From contig NZ_CVTB01000110.1 of the NCBI RefSeq assembly GCF_001050015.1, positions 1 to 64,000 on the forward strand: a DNA stretch of 64,000 bases, given 5' to 3'. A program made the position numbers and the translations under genes. This DNA comes from Mycolicibacterium malmesburyense. GTDB lineage: Bacteria > Actinomycetota > Actinomycetes > Mycobacteriales > Mycobacteriaceae. Of this stretch, positions 29,320 to 38,492 are shown piece by piece; the first letter of the stretch is position 1; each line of letters begins with the position of its first letter. Below the pieces are notes generated by a model. It had not been told where the DNA came from, did no database searches, and was given only the letters and a program-made list of their open reading frames with translations.

Positions 29320-30460
29320 TGGTGACGTTCGCGGTGCCGCCGCCCTCGCACATCGTCTGCAGGCCGTAGCGACCGCCGGTGCGCTCCAACGTGTTCAGCA
29401 TGGTCGCGAAGAGCTTGGCGCCGGTCGCACCCAGCGGATGGCCGAGCGCGATCGCGCCGCCGCTGGGGTTGACCTTGGCGTGGTCGGCGCCGGTCTCCTT
29501 GAGCCACGCCATCACCACCGGCGCGAAGGCTTCGTTGATCTCGACCGTGTCGATGTCATCGATCGACAGGCCGGTCTTATTCAACGCGTACTCCGTTGCG
29601 GGGATCGGCCCGGTCAGCATGAACACCGGGTCGGCGCCGCGGGCGCTGATGTGGTGGATGCGGGCGCGCGGCTTGAGCCCGTGCTCCTTGACGGCCTGCT
29701 CGGAGGCCAACAGCACCGCGCTGGCGCCGTCGGAGATCTGGCTGGCCATCGCGGCGGTCAATCGGCCGCCGTCGACCAGCGTCTTGAGACCGGCCATCTT
29801 CTCCAGCGAGGTGTCGCGGGGGCCCTCGTCGGTGACGAAGCCGTCGACCGGGATGATCTCGCTCTCGAAGTAGCCGGAGCGGATCGCCTCCTGCGCACGC
29901 TGGTGGCTCGTGAGCGCGTACTGCTCCATCTCCTCGCGGGAGATGTCCCACTTCTCCGCGATCAGCTCGGCGCCGCGGAACTGCGAGATCTCCTGGTCGC
30001 CGTACCGGTGCAGCCAGCTCTTCGATTCGTTTGTTGGCGAGGTGAATCCGAATTGTTCGGCGACGGTCATCGCCGACGAGATCGGAATCTGGCTCATGTT
30101 CTGCATGCCGCCGGCCACGATCAGATCGGCGGTCCCGGACATGATCGCTTGTGCGCCAAAGGAAACGGCCTGCTGGCTGGACCCGCACTGGCGGTCGACG
30201 GTGACGCCCGGCACCTCCTCGGGGAAGCCGGCCGCCAGCCACGAGAGTCGGGCGATGTTGCCCGCCTGCGGACCGATCGCGTCGACGCAGCCCGCGATGA
30301 CGTCGTCGACCGCGCCGGGGTCGACATCGTTGCGGTCGAACAGTCCCCGCCATGCCGCCGCCCCGAGATCGACGGGGTGGACTCCGGCCAGCGATCCGTT
30401 GCGCTTACCGATTGCGGTGCGGACGGCGTCGATGACATAGGCCTGTGAAACTGCAGGCAT
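29303..30460 (-). CDS. fadA6: Ring C/D beta-ketothiolase FadA6
   Basis: 385 residues from ATG 30460. Thiolase nucleophile C92 (DRQCGSSQQ), [14 protein letters not shown] and MCEGGG near the C-terminus. It cleaves the ketoacyl-CoA intermediates after ring C/D opening. Starts 2 bp after the kstR2 stop, so it is transcribed with its own repressor and under the KstR2 box at 31099. Confidence 0.93.
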   Translation of the reverse strand: MPAVSQAYVIDAVRTAIGKRNGSLAGVHPVDLGAAAWRGLFDRNDVDPGAVDDVIAGCVDAIGPQAGNIARLSWLAAGFPEEVPGVTVDRQCGSSQQAVSFGAQAIMSGTADLIVAGGMQNMSQIPISSAMTVAEQFGFTSPTNESKSWLHRYGDQEISQFRGAELIAEKWDISREEMEQYALTSHQRAQEAIRSGYFESEIIPVDGFVTDEGPRDTSLEKMAGLKTLVDGGRLTAAMASQISDGASAVLLASEQAVKEHGLKPRARIHHISARGADPVFMLTGPIPATEYALNKTGLSIDDIDTVEINEAFAPVVMAWLKETGADHAKVNPSGGAIALGHPLGATGAKLFATMLNTLERTGGRYGLQTMCEGGGTANVTIIERL

Positions 30461-30462
30461 GA

Positions 30463-31089
30463 TCAGTCCTTCTCTCTCGTGATGCCACCAAGAACGATAG
30501 CGAGGTATTGACGGCCGACTTCCTCGGCCGTGAGGGGCCCGCCCGGCTGATACCAGCGGACCGAAACCCAGGTGGTGTCGCGGATGAACCGGTACACCAG
30601 GTCGACGTCGATGTCGGGCCGGAAGTAGCCTTCCTCGACGCCTTGGTTGAGCAGATCGAGCCACATCTTGCGCTGCTCTTTGTTCCGTTGCTCGACGTAG
30701 GAGAAGCGCTCCTGCCCGGACAGCCGCTTCGCCTCGTCCTGGTAGATGACCACCTGGGCATGCCGGTGTTCGATCGCCTCGAACGAGGTCATGAACAGGC
30801 CCTTGAGGCGCTCCAGCGGATTGGGCTCGGTGTCGACGATCTCCTGGTACCGCGTAAACAGCCAGTCGAGAAATCCCCGCAGGACCTCGTCGACCATCTC
30901 CTCCTTCGAGGAGAAGTGGTGATACAGGCTGCCGGAGAGGATGCCCGCGGAATCGGCGATGTCGCGCACCGTCGTCGCGCGCAGGCCGCGTTCGGCGAAC
31001 ATCTTCGCCGCGAGCTCGAGCAGCTCGTCCCTGCGCGTCGGCGGCTGGCCTACCGACCGTTCCTTCTGTGGCACCTGACCCACTGCCAC
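30463..31089 (-). CDS. kstR2: TetR-family repressor KstR2
   Basis: 208 residues. N-terminal TetR HTH (LLELAAKMFAERGLRATTVRDIADSAGILSGSLYHHFSSKEEMV, about 25-68) and a helical ligand domain with YHRF-type C-terminal helices (SVRWYQPGGPLTAEEVG). KstR2 is released by HIP-CoA and controls ring C/D genes. A KstR2 palindrome lies 10 bp upstream (autoregulation). Confidence 0.93.
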   Translation of the reverse strand: MAVGQVPQKERSVGQPPTRRDELLELAAKMFAERGLRATTVRDIADSAGILSGSLYHHFSSKEEMVDEVLRGFLDWLFTRYQEIVDTEPNPLERLKGLFMTSFEAIEHRHAQVVIYQDEAKRLSGQERFSYVEQRNKEQRKMWLDLLNQGVEEGYFRPDIDVDLVYRFIRDTTWVSVRWYQPGGPLTAEEVGRQYLAIVLGGITREKD

Positions 31090-31098
31090 AGGGTATCA

Positions 31099-31112
31099 AC
31101 CAAGCGCTTGCT
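31099..31112. promoter_or_regulatory. KstR2 operator upstream of kstR2
   Basis: ACCAAGCGCTTGCT carries the CAAG-nn-CTTG-type palindrome 10 bp before the kstR2 start. The 240 bp from here to the next gene (31354, plus strand) show no other clear signal. Confidence 0.82.
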
Positions 31113-31353
31113 CGGCTACTGCGGTGTGCGTTCTCAACCAGGGGTTCGGTACAGACCCTCGACGATGACCTCGCCGGGATGCGCATAGCGCACCGCCATG
31201 CCACTCATGTTGACGACAACGGTAAGCATTGGCTCGTGGTCGTCGAGGGCGACAGCGACGTGCCCCTGGAGCCCCTGAGACGCTACGGCTTCCGCATCGG
31301 TTGAACCGAGATCTGTGCACGGAACCCTCGTGGCATCCGCTTAGGCTCAAAAC

Positions 31354-31665
31354 ATGTTCGTCGATACCGAGATGCTGCGGATGGGAGCCGACTTCGCCAA
31401 GAGCGCCGGTGAGATCGCGAAACGGGGCGCAGAGGAATTCGCGGCCACGTCGCTGCCCGCCGGGATCTTCGGTGACTTCGACGCTGCGCACGAGTTTCAC
31501 AAAGCCTTGGACCGAACGCACGAAGCGCAAGCAGCGACCATGCGCTTACACCACGCCACCTTCGAGGGTTTCGCCACCAAGGCCAGCGACGGAGCCACCA
31601 CTTTCGATCAACGAGACGAGTCCGGCGCGGCGGCGGTGCGCTCGGCCGGCGAAGCAGTCACCTGA
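31354..31665 (+). CDS. DUF2563-type small helical protein, predicted type VII secretion partner
   Basis: 103 residues. It begins MFVDTEMLRMGADFAKSAGE and contains FGDFDAAHEFHKAL, the pattern of mycobacterial DUF2563 proteins. It is predicted all-helical, of Esx/LXG-partner size, without a WXG motif or signal peptide. It precedes the large T7SS-signal protein by 6 bp, as small helical partners precede LXG toxins. A targeting-partner role is inferred. Confidence 0.7.
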   Translation: MFVDTEMLRMGADFAKSAGEIAKRGAEEFAATSLPAGIFGDFDAAHEFHKALDRTHEAQAATMRLHHATFEGFATKASDGATTFDQRDESGAAAVRSAGEAVT

Positions 31666-31671
31666 CCCCGC

Positions 31672-33204
31672 ATGACGGTCCACCTCAAGAACCTGGATCA
31701 CGGAACGCTCACCGGTGCAGCCGGAGGCGATCCGTGGCAGGTCAACCGCACGGTGCAGGGTGGATCACCAGGTGAAATCAGTGAACTCGCGACGGCGTTC
31801 TACGGCGCCGCCGCGTGCACGACGGAATCGAGCAATGAATTCGCTGTCGCTCGGCAACGTTTCGACGCCGCGTGGGATCGTCAGGACGGTGGCGACCATC
31901 CGATCAACGACTCGGCGGAGGTACGGCGCGCGACCGAGTCTCTGAAGCTCAGCGACGAACAAATCCGTCGAGTCGCCGTCGATCTGCAGAACGTCTCGGC
32001 TTCATTGGCCGAAGCGCAGCGCGGCGGTGGCGTCGTGATCGCCAATCTCGACGCGACGTTGAAGTGGATCGACAACCAGATCGAGCATGAACTGGCCGTC
32101 GCTGCCGCGAACGGTGAACAGGCCGACGTGGAGGACCTGCGACAAGCGGCCGTCGATCGCACGCGCGAAGCACTGACATCGGTTCAGGCGGTGCGTGATG
32201 CCTATTCCGAGCAGCTGAACAAGTCGCGGCTGGAGATGGCGGCCGAGGGTTACTCGCCGGATGCAATGAAAGACGCTGAAGGTCAGCAGGATTCACCGGC
32301 TACACAGCAGGCGAAGGCCGAAGCCGATCAGTACGGGAGCGGACAGCGCGAAGCCGATCAGGCGTTGGTGAACTCTCCTGGCGAATGGACTCCGGAGAAG
32401 CATGCTGCGGCAGCGCGATTGCGGGACTACGACATTATCAACGATCCGACCGCGAGTTCGGATCAAGTGCGTTATGCCGGGCAGCGCCTGGACGACTACC
32501 ACACTTCCATCACGCAAGGTCCGCTGGTGACCGATCCGATCCTTGGAGGTGACGCCCGCTCTCAGGCACGGACACGGTTGACGATGCAAGCCCAGCTCGA
32601 GCGAGGCCTGGTCGGGGAGGCACCGATGCCGCCGGATAAGGCCACGGCGATGATCAATGAAACTGAAGCGCTGGCACGGGAGTTGGTGGTATCCCGCGTA
32701 ACTGAGCAGTTGATGCGGGCCGGTATGTCGCCCGACGGTGCCGCCGCCGCAACCGACAGCATGGCGCGGGGGATCGTCCCGCAAGATCTCGCGGACGCGG
32801 CATCTGCTGCCGGAAAGCCGCTTGCGGGTGGCGCGAAGGCTTTCGACTATTTCGCTCAATCGCTGCCCACCGGCGAGCACTGGAAGCCCGATGTGGCGAC
32901 CTTCTCGCCAGGCGATGTCGAGGTGCTCAAGAAGGTCGGAGGCAACCTTGGGGTGGCAGGCAGTCTCGTCGACTTCGGCGTCGGAATCTACGAATGGCGA
33001 ACGGGAGCACCTCTCGGCGAGGTCGCCGCCAAGACCGGCGGTGGCATGGTCGGCGCATCGGGAATGGCTGCCATCGGTGCGTGGCTCGGGGCCCCCGCAG
33101 GTCCGGTAGGTGTTTTCGCGGGCGCGTTCATCCTGGGTTCCATCGGGTCCCTCGGCGGCGAACAAATCGGCGAAACCATCTATCAGAAAGTGGCTGGTAA
33201 TTGA
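31672..33204 (+). CDS. Large T7SS-signal-domain protein with glycine-zipper membrane-active C-terminus (candidate effector/toxin)
   Basis: 510 residues. Residues ~1-110 match the mycobacterial T7SS-signal domain (formerly annotated as an alpha/beta-hydrolase-like domain): GDPWQVNRTVQGGSPGEISELATAFY and HPINDSAEVRRATESL, then a long helical, charged middle (about 110-415). The last ~88 residues (423-510) are hydrophobic and Gly/Ala-rich with repeated GxxxG spacing (GGGMVGASGMAAIGAWLG, GAFILGSIGSLGGEQIG), like glycine-zipper membrane-inserting domains. No signal peptide. It overlaps the next membrane-protein gene by 4 bp. A membrane-targeting effector with adjacent immunity protein is an inference. 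Confidence 0.65.
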   Translation: MTVHLKNLDHGTLTGAAGGDPWQVNRTVQGGSPGEISELATAFYGAAACTTESSNEFAVARQRFDAAWDRQDGGDHPINDSAEVRRATESLKLSDEQIRRVAVDLQNVSASLAEAQRGGGVVIANLDATLKWIDNQIEHELAVAAANGEQADVEDLRQAAVDRTREALTSVQAVRDAYSEQLNKSRLEMAAEGYSPDAMKDAEGQQDSPATQQAKAEADQYGSGQREADQALVNSPGEWTPEKHAAAARLRDYDIINDPTASSDQVRYAGQRLDDYHTSITQGPLVTDPILGGDARSQARTRLTMQAQLERGLVGEAPMPPDKATAMINETEALARELVVSRVTEQLMRAGMSPDGAAAATDSMARGIVPQDLADAASAAGKPLAGGAKAFDYFAQSLPTGEHWKPDVATFSPGDVEVLKKVGGNLGVAGSLVDFGVGIYEWRTGAPLGEVAAKTGGGMVGASGMAAIGAWLGAPAGPVGVFAGAFILGSIGSLGGEQIGETIYQKVAGN

Positions 33205-33800
33205 TGAACGACTTCTTCATGTTCGTCGCATTCGGCGGACTCGCCATCGCGATTGTCGCGGGATGGCTGCCGTTGCATATCGGACGCGTCGTCTACTGGT
33301 CCGGCGCCGTCGTCACGGTGGTGGCGGTGTTCTTCATGGCCTACCCGCACGACTGGGGGTCGGGACTCATGATGTCGCTCTTCGCCGGATGCGCTATCAC
33401 CGGCGTGGCATACGTCCACACCGAGTTCATCTCTATCCGCGGCAGAATCTTCTCGCTGTTCTCCGACCCGAACACGATCGACGACTACGGGCTCGGGTTG
33501 ACCCCCACGAAGACGTGGTGGCTGACGGCGTTAGGGGTGGCGATACTCCTTGCAGGCGGTGCGTCTTATGTCGCCGACGGCGCTGCTGCCTGGATCCCGG
33601 TTGGCTTCGGCGCCATCGCCGTATTCATCGCCGTCTCACTCGGGTACCGCGATGCCTTGGCCCGACGGCCCATCGCCGCTGGACAGAAGATACAACTCGG
33701 GCTCCTGACGGTGCTGACCCTCGGTATCTTCCCAGTCGTCTACATGACTGCCTACAAGGCGGGTACGCGGCGGACCCCCGACAGGCGGATCACCGGCTAA
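33201..33800 (+). CDS. Six-helix membrane protein, candidate immunity protein
   Basis: 199 residues with about six membrane segments (near 4-23, 28-47, 53-71, 104-121, 128-148 and 163-184). It is translationally coupled to the T7SS-signal protein (ATGA at 33201-33204). No recognised family. Its position after a gene with a membrane-active C-terminus fits an integral-membrane immunity protein. A secretion accessory or unrelated role is possible. The stop overlaps the convergent ipdF stop by 4 bp. Confidence 0.6.
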   Translation: MMNDFFMFVAFGGLAIAIVAGWLPLHIGRVVYWSGAVVTVVAVFFMAYPHDWGSGLMMSLFAGCAITGVAYVHTEFISIRGRIFSLFSDPNTIDDYGLGLTPTKTWWLTALGVAILLAGGASYVADGAAAWIPVGFGAIAVFIAVSLGYRDALARRPIAAGQKIQLGLLTVLTLGIFPVVYMTAYKAGTRRTPDRRITG

Positions 33801-34591
33801 GCCCGCTGGCTCGACACCGAAATGACTTCTCCGGTCAGGTAACTGGAGTACTCACTGGCCAGGAACGCGATCGTCGCGGCGACCTCCCACGGCTCGGCGG
33901 CGCGGCCGAACGCCTCACCCTCCGACAGCCGGTCCAGCAGATCCGCGCTGCTGGTCTTCTCCAGGAACTTGTGCCGCGCGATGCTCGGCGACACCGCGTT
34001 GATGCGCACCCCGTACTCGACCGCCTCGACCGCACTGCACCGGGTCAGCGCCATCACGCCGGCCTTGGCCGCCGCGTAATGCGACTGCGAATGCTGTGCG
34101 CGCCACCCCAACACGCTGGCGTTGTTGATGATCGCACCGCCGTGGTCGGCCTCGCGGAAGTACCGCAACGCCGCCCGCGTTGCCCGCATCACCGACGTCA
34201 ACGTCACGTTGAGGACGCGGTCCCACTCCTCGTCCGTCATGTCGACCACGGGTGTCTGTCCACCGAGGCCGGCGTTGTTGACCAGAACGTCCAACCGGCC
34301 CATCCGCGCCGTGGTGGACGCGATCAGAGCATCCACCTGAGCGGTCGACGTGACGTCGCACACGACGCTCTCGACCCGGCCCAGCCCGAGTTCCTGTAAC
34401 TGATCGCGGGTCTCGCCCAGCCGCCGTTCGTGATGGTCGGACACCACGACGTCGGCACCCTCGGCCAGCGCCCGACGCGCCACCGCGGAGCCGATACCCG
34501 TGCCGGCCGCCGCCGTCACCACGACGACCTTGCCCGTCAGCAGGCCGTGTCCCTCGATCTCTTTCGGAGCTACAGAAAGATCCTTCGTCAC
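33797..34591 (-). CDS. ipdF: SDR dehydrogenase IpdF
   Basis: 264 residues from GTG 34591, agreeing with the TKDLSVAPKEIEGHGLL start of IpdF; an ATG at 34705 is less likely. TAAAGTGIG cofactor motif (~23-31), NNAG, and YAAAKAG catalytic motif. It oxidises the C5 hydroxyl of the HIP-derived CoA ester. The GTGA overlap with fadE30 indicates one operon. Confidence 0.92.
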   Translation of the reverse strand: MTKDLSVAPKEIEGHGLLTGKVVVVTAAAGTGIGSAVARRALAEGADVVVSDHHERRLGETRDQLQELGLGRVESVVCDVTSTAQVDALIASTTARMGRLDVLVNNAGLGGQTPVVDMTDEEWDRVLNVTLTSVMRATRAALRYFREADHGGAIINNASVLGWRAQHSQSHYAAAKAGVMALTRCSAVEAVEYGVRINAVSPSIARHKFLEKTSSADLLDRLSEGEAFGRAAEPWEVAATIAFLASEYSSYLTGEVISVSSQRA

Positions 34592-35736
34592 CCTTTTGGT
34601 TCCCTCGGTAATCCGAGCACGCGCTCGGCGATGATGTTGCGCTGAATTTCGTTCGATCCGCCGTAGATGGTGTCGGCCCGCGAGAACAGGTACAACCGCT
34701 GCCACTCGCTGAAGTCTCCGTCGGTCAGCGTCAAGCCCTCGCGACCGAGCACATCCATCGCGATCTCACCGAGTTCGCGATGCCAGTTGGCCCACAACAA
34801 CTTCGACACGTTGTCTTGACCCGGTTGCTCGACGTCCATCGTCGCCAGCGCATACGACCGCATCGTCCGCAGGCCCGCCCACGACCGGGCCAGCCGCTCG
34901 CGGATCAACGGATCATCCGCCGCGCCAGTGCGTTTGGCCAACTCGGCCACACCGGACAGCTCGCGCGCGTACTCGATCTGCTGGCCCAGCGTCGACACCC
35001 CGCGCTCGAACGTCAGCGTGCCCATGGCCACCCGCCAGCCGTCACCCGGCTCGCCGACGACCAGCGACGCGTCCGTCCGGGCGTCGTCGAAGAACACCTC
35101 GTTGAACTCCGAATCGCCGGTCAGCTGCACGATCGGGCGGATCTCCACGCCCGGCTGATCCAGCGGCACCAGCAGATACGACAGTCCGGCGTGCCGCTTC
35201 GAACCCTTTTCCGTGCGAGCCACCACGAAGCACCACTGCGCCCAGTGCGCGAGCGACGTCCACACCTTCTGGCCGTTGATCACCCACTCGTCGCCGTCGA
35301 GTTCGGCGGTGGTCGACACATTGGCGAGGTCGCTGCCGGCGCCCGGTTCGGAGTAGCCCTGGCACCACAACTCGGTGACGTCGAGGATCTTGGGCAGGAA
35401 GCGCTGCTGCTGCTCGGGAGTGCCGTAGGCGATGAGCGTCGGTCCGAGCAACTCTTCACCGAAGTGGTTGACCTTCGCCGGGGCGTTCGCGATCGCGTAC
35501 TCCTCGTAGAACGCCACCCGGTGCGCAACCGACAGCCCGCGCCCGCCGTGCTCCTCCGGCCAGCCCAGACACGTCAGCCCGGCCGCCGAGAGATGCCGGT
35601 TCCACGCTCGGCGTTCCTCGAACGCCTCGTGCTCCCGCCCCGGGCCGCCGAGGCCCTTGAGCGCGGCGAACTCCCCGACAAGGTTGTCGGCAAGCCAGTC
35701 ACAGACCTCGGCCCGGAACTCCTCGACCTCAATCAC
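34588..35736 (-). CDS. fadE30: Acyl-CoA dehydrogenase FadE30
   Basis: 382 residues with the full ACAD fold: CQGYSEPGAGSDLANV (~126), VINGQKVWTSLAHWAQ, and DTIYGGSNEIQRNIIAERVLG at the C-terminus. It dehydrogenates 5-hydroxy-HIP-CoA in the M. tuberculosis pathway. First gene of fadE30-ipdF; a KstR2 box lies 17 bp upstream, shared with fadD3. Confidence 0.93.
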   Translation of the reverse strand: MIEVEEFRAEVCDWLADNLVGEFAALKGLGGPGREHEAFEERRAWNRHLSAAGLTCLGWPEEHGGRGLSVAHRVAFYEEYAIANAPAKVNHFGEELLGPTLIAYGTPEQQQRFLPKILDVTELWCQGYSEPGAGSDLANVSTTAELDGDEWVINGQKVWTSLAHWAQWCFVVARTEKGSKRHAGLSYLLVPLDQPGVEIRPIVQLTGDSEFNEVFFDDARTDASLVVGEPGDGWRVAMGTLTFERGVSTLGQQIEYARELSGVAELAKRTGAADDPLIRERLARSWAGLRTMRSYALATMDVEQPGQDNVSKLLWANWHRELGEIAMDVLGREGLTLTDGDFSEWQRLYLFSRADTIYGGSNEIQRNIIAERVLGLPREPKG

Positions 35737-35752
35737 CCTTGTAGGCTAACCT

Positions 35753-35766
35753 ACCAAGCACTTGCT
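35753..35766. promoter_or_regulatory. KstR2 operator between fadE30 and fadD3
   Basis: ACCAAGCACTTGCT contains CAAG-nn-CTTG with near-palindromic flanks (CAAGCACTTG). It is 17 bp upstream of both fadE30 and fadD3. Confidence 0.85.
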
Positions 35767-35783
35767 TTGTTAGAGGAGCATTG

Positions 35784-37364
35784 ATGACGTGGGGCCACGG
35801 CCGAAGGCCAGGGGACGATCGGCGGACCATTCCCGGGGTCCTGGACCGGATCGCCGCCCGGTTTTCCGACCACGATGCGCTGGTCACGGACGATCGCACG
35901 TTCACCTTCCCCCAACTGCGCGACGAGGCCCGGCGGGCGGCCGCAGCGATGATCGACCTCGGCATCTCGCCCGGGGACCGCGTCGCGATCTGGTCGCCGA
36001 ACACCTGGCACTGGGTCGTCGCGTGCCTGGCGACCCACTACGCGGGCGGCGTCGTCGTACCCCTGAACACCCGCTACACCGCAAGCGAGGCCGTCGACAT
36101 CTTGTCCCGCACCGGCGCCCCCTTGCTGTTCGCGTCGGGTGAGTTCCTCGGCGCCGACAAAGCCGCCTCGATCGACCGCGACGCCCTACCCCAGCTGCGT
36201 CACGTGATCCGCGTGCCGATCGAAAAGGATGACGGCACCTGGAACGACTTCGTCGCCGCGGGGACCGACCTCGACGCCGTGGACGCTCGCGCCGCGGCGG
36301 TGAAGCCGGACGACGTGTCCGACATCCTCTTCACCTCGGGCACCACCGGCCGCAGCAAGGGCGCGCTGTGCGCACACCGCCAGTCGCTCGACGCCCCGGC
36401 GGCCTGGGCGGAGTGCGGCCGGCTCACCAGCGACGACCGCTACCTGTGCATCAACCCGTTCTTCCACAACTTCGGCTACAAGGCGGGCATCCTCGCCTGC
36501 CTGCAGACCGGTGCCACGCTCATCCCCCAGCTGACGTTCGATCCGGAGAAGACGATGTCCGCCGTGCAAGAGCACCGCATCACCGTGCTGCCCGGGCCGC
36601 CGACGATCTACCAGACACTGCTCGACCACCCCAAGCGCGCCGATTACGACCTGACCTCCTTGCGGTTCGCGGTCACCGGCGCGGCAACCATTCCGGTCGT
36701 GTTGATCGAGCGGATGCAGACCGAACTCGACATCGACATCGTGCTGACCGCGTACGGCCTCACCGAGGCCAGCGGCTTCGGCACGATGTGCCGACCCGAC
36801 GACGACGCCGTCACCGTGGCCACCACGTCCGGACGCCCGATCGCGGATTTCGAACTGCGCATCGACCGAGCCGGGCTGGACGGTGAAGATTCGAGCACCG
36901 GCGAGGTGCTGCTGCGCGGCCCGAACGTGATGCTGGGCTATCTCGACGACCCACAAGCCACCGCGGCGGCCATCGACTCAGAGGGCTGGTTGCACACCGG
37001 CGACGTCGGCACCGTCGACGACAAGGGCAACCTACGAATCACCGACCGCCTCAAGGACATGTACATCTGCGGCGGGTTCAACGTCTACCCTGCCGAGATC
37101 GAGCAGGTGCTGGCGCGGCTGGACGGGGTCGCCGAGGCCGCGGTGATCGGGGTACCCGACGAACGCCTCGGCGAGGTCGGCAAGGCGTTCGTCGTCCGCA
37201 AGCCCGGCGCCGAGCTCGATGAGCAGACCGTGATCGCCTACACCCGGGAGCATCTGGCGAACTTCAAGGTTCCCCGCTCGGTGGAGTTCCTCGATGCGCT
37301 GCCGCGAAACCCCGGGGGCAAGGTAGTCAAACCGTTGCTGCGTGAGAGGGCTGAATCTTCCTGA
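35784..37364 (+). CDS. fadD3: HIP-CoA synthetase FadD3
   Basis: 526 residues from ATG 35784 with an AGAGGAG ribosome site; a TTG codon directly upstream is an alternative. ANL-family motifs: TSGTTGRSKG (~180-190), AYGLTEASG (~322), GWLHTGDVG, YICGGFNVYPAEIEQ, and the catalytic Lys in NPGGKVVKP (~511). It activates HIP (3aalpha-H-4alpha-(3'-propanoate)-7abeta-methylhexahydro-1,5-indanedione) to HIP-CoA, the KstR2 ligand. The first ~11 residues (MTWGHGRRPGD) are encoded by a 26-bp repeat copy. Operon fadD3-fadE31-32-33-aminotransferase. Confidence 0.94.
   Translation: MTWGHGRRPGDDRRTIPGVLDRIAARFSDHDALVTDDRTFTFPQLRDEARRAAAAMIDLGISPGDRVAIWSPNTWHWVVACLATHYAGGVVVPLNTRYTASEAVDILSRTGAPLLFASGEFLGADKAASIDRDALPQLRHVIRVPIEKDDGTWNDFVAAGTDLDAVDARAAAVKPDDVSDILFTSGTTGRSKGALCAHRQSLDAPAAWAECGRLTSDDRYLCINPFFHNFGYKAGILACLQTGATLIPQLTFDPEKTMSAVQEHRITVLPGPPTIYQTLLDHPKRADYDLTSLRFAVTGAATIPVVLIERMQTELDIDIVLTAYGLTEASGFGTMCRPDDDAVTVATTSGRPIADFELRIDRAGLDGEDSSTGEVLLRGPNVMLGYLDDPQATAAAIDSEGWLHTGDVGTVDDKGNLRITDRLKDMYICGGFNVYPAEIEQVLARLDGVAEAAVIGVPDERLGEVGKAFVVRKPGAELDEQTVIAYTREHLANFKVPRSVEFLDALPRNPGGKVVKPLLRERAESS
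35790..35815 (+). repeat. 26-bp dispersed hairpin repeat, copy 3 (5' end of fadD3)
   Basis: TGGGGCCAC, hairpin GGCC-GAA-GGCC, AGGGGA on the plus strand. It lies inside the first codons of fadD3 and is read as WGHGRRPGD, the same peptide as at the FadE28 C-terminus. Confidence 0.8.
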
Positions 37365-38488
37365 TGGACCTGAACTTCGACGACGCGACCCTCGAGTTCC
37401 AAGCCGAGGTGCGCGAGTTCCTGGCCGAGAACAAAGACAAGTTTCCGACGAAGTCCTACGACACCGCCGAGGGTTTCGAGCAGCACCGGCAGTGGGACAA
37501 GGTGCTTTACGACGCAGGCCTGTCGGTGATCACATGGCCAGCGAAATACGGCGGCCGCGACGCCAGCCTGCTGCAGTGGGTGGTGTTCGAGGAGGAGTAC
37601 TTCCGCGCCGGCGCCCCCGGCCGCGCCAGCGCCAATGGCACGTCGATGCTGGCGCCCACGCTGTTCGCGCACGGCACGGAGGAACAGCTCGACCGCGTCC
37701 TGCCGAAAATGGCCAGCGGCGAAGAGATCTGGGCCCAAGCCTGGTCCGAGCCCGAATCCGGAAGCGACCTGGCTTCGTTGCGGTCGACGGCCACCAGGAC
37801 CGACGGCGGTTGGCTCCTCAACGGCCAGAAGATCTGGACCTCACGTGCGCCGTTCGGCGAGCGCGCGTTCGGGCTGTTCCGCTCCGACCCGGAAGCCGAA
37901 CGGCATCGCGGCCTCACGTACTTCATGTTCGACCTCGAGGCCGACGGCGTCACGGTCCGGCCCATCGCACAACTGGGCGGTGACACCGGCTTCGGGGAGA
38001 TCTTCCTCGACGACGTGTTCGTGCCCGACCACGACGTCATCGGCGATGTCAACGAGGGTTGGCGCGCGGCGATGAGTACGTCGAGCAACGAGCGCGGCAT
38101 GTCGCTGCGAAGCCCGGCCCGGTTCCTCGCGCCCGCTGAACGGCTTGTGGCGCAGTGGAAGCAGGACCCCGACCCGGCATACGCCGACCGGGTCGCCGAC
38201 GCCTGGATCAAGGCCCAGGCCTACCGCCTGCACACGTTCGGCACGGTGACCCGGGTGGCCGCGGGCGGTGAGCTGGGCGCCGAGTCGAGCGTGACCAAGG
38301 TGTTCTGGTCGGACCTCGACGTCGCCATTCACCAAACCGCGCTGGACATGCGCGGTCCCGACGCCGAGCTCGTCGACAACTGGACCGAAGGGTTGCTCTT
38401 TTCTCTTGGCGGTCCGATCTACGCCGGCACCAACGAGATTCAGCGCAACATCATCGCCGAGCGCCTGCTGGGCCTGCCGCGGAAGTAA
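37364..38488 (+). CDS. fadE31: Acyl-CoA dehydrogenase FadE31
   Basis: 374 residues with ACAD motifs AQAWSEPESGSDLASLRST (~124), LLNGQKIWTSRAPF, and a C-terminal IYAGTNEIQRNIIAERLLGLP. Its start shares a base with the fadD3 stop (TGATG). By synteny FadE31-33 are KstR2-regulated ACADs of HIP degradation; mycobacterial ACADs of this type commonly form mixed heterotetramers. The individual substrate is not clear. Confidence 0.92.
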   Translation: MDLNFDDATLEFQAEVREFLAENKDKFPTKSYDTAEGFEQHRQWDKVLYDAGLSVITWPAKYGGRDASLLQWVVFEEEYFRAGAPGRASANGTSMLAPTLFAHGTEEQLDRVLPKMASGEEIWAQAWSEPESGSDLASLRSTATRTDGGWLLNGQKIWTSRAPFGERAFGLFRSDPEAERHRGLTYFMFDLEADGVTVRPIAQLGGDTGFGEIFLDDVFVPDHDVIGDVNEGWRAAMSTSSNERGMSLRSPARFLAPAERLVAQWKQDPDPAYADRVADAWIKAQAYRLHTFGTVTRVAAGGELGAESSVTKVFWSDLDVAIHQTALDMRGPDAELVDNWTEGLLFSLGGPIYAGTNEIQRNIIAERLLGLPRK

Positions 38489-38492
38489 CCAC

